Assembly (NCBI GenBank): GCA_951799425.1
Contig: OX637395.1
Location: 38,030,323-38,094,322 of the forward strand
Direction: 5' to 3'
Length of the DNA: 64,000 nucleotides
DNA from: Ilex aquifolium
Taxonomy: Eukaryota; Streptophyta; Magnoliopsida; Aquifoliales; Aquifoliaceae
Shown: positions 56,276-64,000 of the stretch, in pieces
Layout: every line of letters begins with the position of its first letter
How positions within the stretch are numbered: the first letter of the stretch is position 1
Translations under genes and position numbers: made by a program
Notes under the pieces: generated by a model
Databases searched by the model: none
What the model was told of the DNA's origin: nothing
Seen by the model: the letters and a program-made list of their open reading frames with translations, nothing else

Positions 56276-56667
56276 TTTCCTGCCAAAACATATATTTTGT
56301 TCCCTCGACTTCTTTAATTTCTACTTGTTATGGCCGTGACCAGTAGTGCTTAATGATATCTACCAAATGAATGACTTCCCACCACCCAAGTATTCTTTGC
56401 ACACCATCAAGTCGATGTTAGGAAGAACTGGAGTTCAGGAGAACTTGGTTGAAGTCTCCATCATAATTGGAAATTAGAAATTGAAAAACCAAATCCGAAT
56501 CTGTGGACTCGGAAGTGTGGAGATCCCAAAAATGTCATCATTCTGGTAATTTTTCTAGGAAAAGGGAAGTTAATGATTGATACAAAGAAAAAATGTAATG
56601 TTAAATACCTAAAAGTCATGGCAAATTAACTAAAGCTATATATGTTCTTTGAACCAACCTATTGTGT

Positions 56668-58816
56668 CTATATAAGCGATGCAGATAGAGAAGAAGCTGC
56701 AGAAGACGTGGTGAACCTTGAGGAGTTGGTGTTGTTAATAGAGCTTGAAGACTGGATCTGGTCACTCTTGGATATAATGGTGCCAGAGGAGAATAATTGT
56801 GAGAAAATAGGAATATATGATGGCGGAGCTACATATGTTAGCACTGGCATTTTTTGACGGAAGAATGGGCAATGCTGCTTCAAAATTAAGTACATGTACC
56901 GCTTGCCTAATTGAAGGCCGAAAATTGGGAGTTGGGTGAGCACACCAAAGCCCAACAATCATCAAACGTTCTATTTCTTGCTTGTCGAAATCTGCAGATA
57001 ATTTCAAGTCAGCTGCTTCAAGAAGTTTGCCCATTCCGTAGAGGTCCCAGACCCACTCAACGATGCTTGTCTGACCTTCTGGTGCTTTGGGGTCTGTGGG
57101 TTTTCTTCCACATGCTATTTCTAATGCAATAATTTCAAAGCTGTATACATCTGACTGCTTGCTATACTTGCCTATTATGATACATTCAAGATCCATGTAG
57201 CCCATGGTCCTGCCAAAACTGTTGTTTGCTATCCCTTGTCATGATCAACCAGCCTAGCTAACCCAAAATCCCCAAGTTTTGCATTGAAATTTGAATCTAA
57301 CATAACATTGCTTGATTTTATATCTCTATGCACCACACATTGTTCCCATTCCTCGTGTAGATAGAGCAGTGAGGAGGGCAAGCCTTGAGCAATTTTGTAC
57401 CTTACCACCCAAGTCAACAAGCTTTTTCCTTTGAAAACATGAGTATCCAAGATACCATTTGGCATTAACTCATAAACATGTAGAAGTTCTTTGTTCTTAT
57501 GACACCAACCAATAAGCTGCACCAGATTCCTGTGCCTCACTCGACTAATGATCTTCACTTCTGATGCATACTCCCTTATTCCCTGTTTAGATCCACTTGA
57601 TACCCTCTTGACAGCAACATAGGTGTTTAACTCCCTCAAGAAACCTCTATAAACACCACCAAACCCTCCCTCTCCAAGCTTCTCTTCCTCAGAAAATTTG
57701 TTGGTTGCACGAACCAATTCTATTTATAAAAACTTCTTGGGTCCACTACCCTTCTCGAATTGGTCTTCCATGGACGACTCAAAGACAAGCTCATCTTGTT
57801 CTTCTGTTTTTCTCTTCTTCCACAAGCCATAGCCAACCAAAGCCAACCCGACCCCAACCACAACACTCATGCCCACAAACAACCCAACCACTAGTCCTGT
57901 CTTGTTTTTCTTCTCTCCAGTGATGATTGTACTGGGGGCTGGATTTGGGATAGGAGTTGGATTTCTTATATCAGTATCAACATCTAAACTCGAATTAAAC
58001 TCCCATGGTTTAATGTTATTTTTCTCAAACAAATCCCCTGTTGCAGCTGAAAACCCAAAAATAACCCACTCTGGTAAGTAATCCCTCAGATTCACCACAT
58101 AGTTAAGGCTATCGTTTAGGATTCTATAATCTGAAAAACCAGTAGTGAAAACAACTTTGAGACTTTTGGAACTAGAATTATAGCTAATCCAAGCATCATT
58201 TTTCTCCCATGTTTGATATTATTCAACCATATTGCAGTAGAAACAGATTCCATAGAGTTGATATTGATACCTACATGTGTGCTATTAGGATCCCATATAC
58301 TTGGGGTAAGTTGATATTGATACCTACATGTGTGCTATTAGGATCCCATATACTTGGGTAAGTATCAAACTCCACTGCAATGAATTGATTCAAGGATGAG
58401 TTTGATGCCAGGTTCCTGCCTACAAGGCCAAGGCCACGACCTGCCGCATTTTCAGGGATATTGGAACCAACAGGAGCAAAAAGAAAGCTAGCCCATCAGC
58501 ATAGCTAAAATTACCACTTGAATCGATTGCAAAAGAGAAATGTGTTGTGAAATCTGTCAAAATTTCTGAAGCCTTGTCCCATAAGTGCAGCGGTTGGATG
58601 TATGTGGCTCGACCAGTTTTTTCCACCTAATGACACATTGCGCTCATTTGGGGTGACTTGGGTGCCTTCTTCTGTGATATAAGCGGCGCCTGTGACTTTT
58701 ATGGAGAGATTAGTATCCTGAGGTCCGATACTGGAGAGCTTGAAATACAGTGGAGATGCACAACGGATAATGAGACAGAAGAAAAAGGAGATATTTCTAG
58801 AGTTGCATACAGCCAT
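56668..58816 (-). pseudogene. L-type lectin receptor-like kinase pseudogene (gene 3)
   Basis: Homologous to genes 1 and 2 along the whole length, from ATG 58816 (MAVCNSRNISFFF, signal peptide) to the tail end near 56668. Lesions read against gene 2: one extra A in an A-run near 58618; one base lost near 58475 in the FFLAP codons; a tandem duplication of about 52 bp at 58257-58361; an in-frame TAA at 57724-57726 where the others have the start of SYGELV; TAG at 57229-57231 after DHDKG, followed by a lost base near 57213; one extra base near 56850. Catalytic motifs survive (GEGGFGGVYRG, HRDIKSSNVMLD, DFGLARLVDH). The longest open parts are 162 and 147 residues. No functional receptor is possible. 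Confidence 0.92.
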
Positions 58817-58848
58817 TGTTGCTAGGTAAATGTGTGCCTGGGAAGCCA

Positions 58849-58865
58849 GTTTGTTGTATAAATAA
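58849..58865 (-). promoter_or_regulatory. Core promoter of pseudogene 3
   Basis: TTATTTATACAACAAAC on the minus strand, about 33-50 bp before the ATG. The box is intact although the coding region is broken. Confidence 0.45.
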
Positions 58866-59282
58866 CAAGAAATCGTTGAAGTCTTGCATTTTGTTGATCC
58901 ATGCAAGTAGTTTTTGTCTACTAGTTTTATGTATTTACTTTTAGCAAATGGATGTGACTTGGACAGGCTTTGTTGGTCATTGTGCAACAGTTCTTATGGT
59001 TTTTAGCATTCTAAATTATTAAACATCCTATCTAGGTCCAAGTCCCTGAATAAGTCTTGCTAAAGTGGAGTTAAGATTGTTTATCACTTATATCTCGCAA
59101 ATGTTGCTAGAGCGGGTACAACATTTTCCCATAAAAGGTTAAAAAAAGCAGGGTGTTGGCTGTTGCATAGTGCATTGCATGTAACCTTGTATCTACAAAT
59201 TAGAATAAACTAACAAGAAGCTGTGTACTTTACCAAAACAATAAAGGGAAAATTTGAAAGCCGTCCACAATTGTGATTAAAA

Positions 59283-59590
59283 AAAGGGTAAATCTCATTT
59301 TGTCCCCTAAAAGATATGAAAATTCTCAGTTTGCCCCCGAATGATTAATTTTTCCACATTACCCCCTCAAAGAAATAAAAACGTTGCAACGTGGTCCACT
59401 GTTTTATTTTCGTTAGATCATTTGTCCCACATTGTACAAAACATACAGACGACCAAATGAAATAATATGGTGGACTACATTGCAACGTTTTTATTTCTTT
59501 GAGGGGACAATGTGAAAAAATTAATCATTCAGAGGGAGGGTAAACTTGAGAATTTTTGTATCTTTAAGGGGAAAATTGAATTTTCCCTTA
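59283..59590. mobile_element. Near-complete foldback MITE
   Basis: About 308 bp and almost palindromic. GGGTAAATCTCATTTTGTCC, 'aaaattctcagtttgcccc' and 'aaaaacgttgcaacgtggtc' on the left each have an inverted partner on the right. Its terminal style matches 60838-61168 and 61822-61903. Confidence 0.7.
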
Positions 59591-60837
59591 AAAAAATTCT
59601 GATAAAGTGATAAAAAAAGATGGTAAAATTGAAGGCAGAACAAACAAAGAAAGGGGGTTTAGGAGTTGAGGACAAACATAACTGGTGGACAGTTCCAACT
59701 TTGGAAGCTTGTGTTTCACCATTTACATAAAAAACCAACAACAGTTGGGGAGTCCTTTGATGTTTTAAATTAGTCTCTTGGTACTTAGATGTGTTGAATT
59801 CTAATTTATGCTGTCTTTACTCGACTTGTCTAATGGGTCCATTGCATATAGACTCGATTGCAATGGACTCGACTTGTACTAGTGACGCTTTACTATGCAC
59901 ATATCCAAAAACGGTGATAACTTTCTAAGCGAGAATAATTAACTTATGTTATGTCTCGCTTTGATACCACTTCCCCCCCTCCCCCCCTTCTCTCCCAATA
60001 TGCTAGTATACTAAGTTGGTTGAACTTGAATGCACGTCTTCCTTGGGATATTTCAGAACACAGAGCCTTGAATTCCCCACAAGTGGAGCACATGGAATAA
60101 CATGTATAAAGGAAACTTTAGTTTTTGATTTACCAAAAAAATTGAAGGAAAAATGTATAAAATAGTTAGAGGATCACTCAATGATAGATTTTATCCCTTC
60201 GAAAATAAAAATATATAATAACGTCAGCTTCATTTCTTCTAAACATGCACTCTCTAGATGAGGAGTTAGGAAAAATAACTTAAACTGTCTAAACACTAAA
60301 AAAAGCAAAAAGACATAGACGTTAGCTCACAATTTTTGATATGACTCGTGATTCAGGTAATAATAAAAATGAATCCTATTATACCGGTAAAATAAATGGG
60401 TCATTTTTTGGTAAAATACAATGAATATCGAATTACTCCATAGAGATCTTTAGGAGGCTGGTTTACCTCGAACCAAATCAAGTCTATCTCCAACATATAG
60501 CATGATTTTCACTAGCATTTCTCATTCAAGAACAAGCTCAATTGTACCAGTCCCAATTACCCTTGAAAGATGACCAATAACCCATTTAAGAGAGAAAGAA
60601 CCAACCATATTAGTCCTGTTTGGGTATCAGTAATATACTAATATTGGTTGGGAATGATAAATATCATTCCTAAAATACTAGAACATAATATTTTGAATCA
60701 GGAATGATAATATTATATTCAAATTCCTAAGGATGGTGTATATCTTAAGCCCATGATTAATGGTAATAAATCATAAAATCAAACTCTTTTTCATTGTTCC
60801 ATGAATATCTATGGATACTCTAAGATAAAAATAAGAG
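59591..60837. other. Intergenic, no gene supported
   Basis: Ordinary AT-rich DNA. Near 60610-60750 repeated 'ggaatgataatat' type motifs in both orientations suggest another small element. Confidence 0.35.
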
Positions 60838-61168
60838 GATAAATTACACTTTGACCCCCTAAAATATAGGTTAGATTTTACTTTGTCGCTTAAACTATTG
60901 AATTTTTCATATTATTCCCTCAACTACTTTGATTATTTCACATTGCCCCAATCACAAACGTCCGTTATCTTTTTGGACGAAAATTATTGATGTGTCATGG
61001 TAAAGTGAAAAAAATTACATCGTTCAGGGGCAAAATAAATAAATTTATGTTAAATATGTAATAATATGAAACTAATCACATAATTGAGGGTACAATATAA
61101 AAAATATAATAGTTGAGGGGACAAAGTGAAAAAAATCATAGTTAAGGGGGTCAATGTGTAATTTATCC
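60838..61168. mobile_element. Foldback MITE
   Basis: The ends GGATAAATTACACTTTGACC and GGTCAATGTGTAATTTATCC are inverted repeats; inner blocks 'actttgtcgcttaaactat' and 'atagttgaggggacaaagt' pair too. Confidence 0.75.
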
Positions 61169-61465
61169 AAAAATAAAAATCCAAAATATTTATTAAAATA
61201 ATACTAAAAATAGAGCACTATGCATATCATCTTGAATTATTTTGGCCCTAAACAAAATAGTTATGGAATGAATATTAATTCTTGTGGCATCATCAAGATT
61301 AGGGTTATCAAAATATGATACGACACGAACATGATATAAAATTAAAGGGTTTGGGTATTTTTTAAGCCACTCGTTTCATAAACGTGTGGGCCCGACATGA
61401 TATAATTAATAAATAAATCGCGTATGCGTGAAATCAATCAAAAGACATACACCACACGATTCGTT

Positions 61466-61560
61466 TACTTATTATTGGATTTGAACCAATGACTCCCAAA
61501 AAAAAAACCAACGACTCCTCGCCATATGAAAATAATACTCTAACCACTTAGTAAGTAGGC
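61466..61560 (-). pseudogene. trnM-CAU (pseudo): Plastid-type tRNA-Met(CAU) pseudogene
   Basis: The minus strand reads CCTACTTACTAAGTGGTTAG at the start, TTTTCATATGG around the anticodon (CAT), and GGTTCAAATCCAATAATAAG at the T-arm end. This follows plastid elongator tRNA-Met closely. The variable region is expanded by a partial duplication (GAGTCGTTGG, a T run, then GGGAGTCATTGG), and stem mismatches are present. It is a nuclear copy of organelle DNA, not a working tRNA. No other organelle sequence was recognised next to it. Confidence 0.7.
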
Positions 61561-61821
61561 CATTTATTCTATTGATGAAAGTGTCGCAACAGTAATTCAA
61601 ATGGAACTCATCCAATCACTGGATTGTAAATACCATATTACTTATAAGTCATACATAATGTATACACCACACAATTCGTTAGACATTAATTAATAAATGA
61701 ATCAGATATGAGTTAAATATTTTTTGATACAAACCCATTAAAACCCGACATGAATCCATCTCACCCCGCACCAGCTAAAATGAGATCCGCAATTACACAT
61801 TCCTAACTAATAATGCTACGG

Positions 61822-61903
61822 GCGAATCTCATTTTACACCCTGAAAGATTTAAAATTTTTTACTTTATACCCTCGAAGATGAAATTTTTTACATTACACC
61901 CTC
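61822..61903. mobile_element. Left half of a foldback MITE, interrupted
   Basis: GGGCGAATCTCATTTTACACC and 'ttttacattacaccctc' match the left arm style of the neighbouring MITEs. The right arm is absent because the sequence changes to an LTR at 61904. Confidence 0.5.
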
Positions 61904-64000
61904 TGTGAGACCCGATCATACATTGCATGCATATTAGCATAATTTAGTGGGCTAAATTATAATTATGTGAAAATACTAGTGGGTCAATTTCAAAATCACT
62001 TAAAAACTTGGGGAGAGGCAAGAGTAATTACCCATTACTTTAAATCACCTTTACAGGTGTTAGTCTAACAAAATTAGAAAGAAAAAGATTGGTGTGCCGT
62101 GTGTGTGTGCATGCAAGCCGTGTGTGTATGTGTGTGTGTGTGTGTATAAAGTTTAGGTGTGTGTTTAGTTTACAAAAAAAAACAGTGGGTGTGTGTTCTG
62201 GTTTCTGGACTGAAGCCGTGAGAGAGTGAAGAGAGTAAAAGAGAAAGGAAGGGAAAAGATGGAGTAACCTGAGGAAAGAAGACCGGAAATTAGAAAAAAA
62301 AAGAAGAAGAAGATAATCGTAAATAGAGTTGGCCGTTGCACAAGTTTACTGTAAGTTATCTTCAATGTTTAATTTAATTTTATTACTCAATTACAGTGAA
62401 ATTAAGGAGATGATTCATAAGTAAGGACTGATTTATCTAATATAGCTACTGAAACATAGTTCTTTGTGATTAATCAACCATGTAGCTAGATTAATATGTA
62501 AGCTTTGATTTTCAGCTTATGATACCAGAATCTTTGCATTATTTTAAGCTTTATTTTTTTTATATACGAAGGTTTAGTAAGCTAGACAAGGAAAGTTATG
62601 GCAGTAAGAAAGCAAGTTTCGTGTTATGGTTTTATGAAGGCATAAGTTGATGAATGAATTCATGTATTTGAGTAGGGTGTGTAGATAGTATTAGAGAAGT
62701 GCATTTAAATTACACTAAACAAATAAACTGAAGTGTGGTTACATTCAGATGTTTGTGGGTAATCACTTTAGAATGCATTTGAGGGAATTTGGGTGAAGTT
62801 TTAGAAGAATAGGAAGGTTAGAGGTTATGTTCGTCTTTAAAAGGCAGACTGCATACCTTGTAGTGAAATAGCAATAACTTTCTCTAGGAAAATCGAAACG
62901 ATGCACCGTTTGTTAGGTTGGAAACTAGAAACATAGATCTTCCCATTGGTATAAAGTAGAGCACCTGGTTATCTCCCAGAAAATACTTGTGTTAATTTAA
63001 AGTTAAGTGAAAGTAAATGAGTTATTGTAACGTTTCGAATTCGATGTTTTATTGAAAAATAATTGGAATGGGTGATTTAAGGGTTTAATTAAGGGGCTTC
63101 TTTGCATGATTAGATGTGTGTGTGAGTTAAGTGTGGCGGTTTTAAATAAAAAGTGTGATAGAAGTGAGGAAAGGGTGTCGGTAACGCCGAAACCCTAATT
63201 TCTAAATGTTATTATCACATTTGTGAATTTTAATTCAAATGACCTGAAATTTTGCATGCAACATTTTTAAATGAGGTTTGATGTGGTAATGTGACTTTCG
63301 AGTGCAAATAAGTATAATGTCCGGTGCAAAATGTATGAAATGTCGGAAGTGCATTTTTAGGATTCGGGGTCGAAATGTGTGAAAATGGACCCCCGGTCAA
63401 TGTGTTTGACCTACTTAATCCTAATTATGATTAATGTGATTGATTTTGAATATTTGGGGAGGAAATGTGATCCCTAGAATAAAAAAGTGTTAATATGTGA
63501 GTGGATAGTGCGGTAATCGGAGTTACCGGGGCACTTTGGGGTGCATCATTTTGCATGCATTAGTGCATGATTGACTATTAAATGTGATAAACATATTGAT
63601 ATTGAAATTACAAATGTGTTAGGTGGAACAGGTGAGACTGTCGGTGTTGGAACAAATACTGTAACACCGGAAGGATCTACCGATAGGACCGAAGGGTCGT
63701 AGATCTGTGTATTTGAGGTGGGTGTATATCTTTATATGTTTTAGAAATGCTATTATAAGATGATAGTAAATGATAGAATTTAATAGTATTTCTCCAGGAT
63801 TATGTGCTATGTGCTTATGTGATTGTATGATGTTTTGTACTGTGTATTATGTATTGTGGAATGTGGCGCACTATTTGAGACAGGGACGTCGATGCCTGAT
63901 CACTGGGCGTGCAGTGGTGTGCTAGCACTGAGGTGTTCCCGGGAGGTTCGGGAGACACGGATCCATGTGGGATCGATTACCCGATGAGGGGTAGTATGGT
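61904..64000 (+). mobile_element. Start of a long LTR (Ty3/gypsy-like), runs off the window
   Basis: Begins TGTGAGACCCGATCATAC right after CCCTC (61899-61903, the possible target duplication). It is at least 2.1 kb, without coding, with a GT microsatellite at 62098-62145 and a purine-rich stretch at 62210-62320. The end part (63880-64000) has short GC-rich inverted motifs (CCCGGGAGGTTCGGGAG) reminiscent of the hairpin-rich zone of the 12.9-kb LTR. The end of the LTR and the primer-binding site are outside the window. Confidence 0.5.

Overview
This is a gene-poor, AT-rich stretch of a flowering-plant nuclear genome, most likely a eudicot. The evidence is intronless L-type lectin receptor kinase genes of the clade IX type, intron-split fragments of a methylmalonate-semialdehyde dehydrogenase (ALDH6B) gene, plant-type Ty3/gypsy LTR retrotransposons, Helitrons, many small foldback elements, an endogenous caulimovirid fragment and a decayed plastid-type tRNA. 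There is no bacterial-style gene organisation. Most open reading frames here are chance products of low-complexity DNA.

Layout. 0-7.2 kb: two head-to-tail Helitron-like elements (84-3336) carrying GA-rich DNA and a nested inverted-repeat element, then GT/TTTG-rich tandem repeats and a possible LINE tail. 7.2-12.9 kb: microsatellite, a Helitron-type end, and a 971-bp solo LTR (9978-10948, target duplication ACATA) with four GC palindromes. 12.87-20.0 kb: a complete-ended Ty3/gypsy element (LTRs of about 2.43 kb, target duplication CCCAG) whose LTRs are almost identical but whose 2.27-kb interior holds only a shredded pol. 21.1-23.3 kb: lectin receptor kinase gene 1, minus strand. 23.8-33.3 kb: nested small transposons, including a 909-bp Mutator-like element with an exact 9-bp target duplication. 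33.3-35.7 kb: two inverted caulimovirid RT/RNase H fragments bounded by CT/TA microsatellites. 39.2-41.3 kb: lectin receptor kinase gene 2. 43.3-47.4 kb: tandem duplications and a truncated Tat/Athila-like LTR element. 48.3-52.7 kb: ALDH6B pseudogene with a displaced exon copy. 52.8-54.6 kb: three tandem Helitrons, each with a GGT/GGC repeat. 56.7-58.8 kb: lectin receptor kinase pseudogene 3. 59-64 kb: foldback elements, a tRNA-Met pseudogene of plastid type, and the start of another long LTR.

The three lectin receptor kinase copies share strand, core promoter and 3' flanks, so they are a dispersed array of one gene at three stages: an intact reading frame (gene 2), a frame missing only its C-terminal tail because of one stop codon (gene 1), and a multiply broken copy (gene 3). 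Only genes 1 and 2 look able to give functional proteins. The rest is mobile or repetitive DNA. The points most worth checking are the inverted viral repeat (a possible natural hairpin siRNA source), the covarying hairpin array inside the gypsy LTR, the mismatch between young LTRs and a decayed interior, and the tandem Helitrons.
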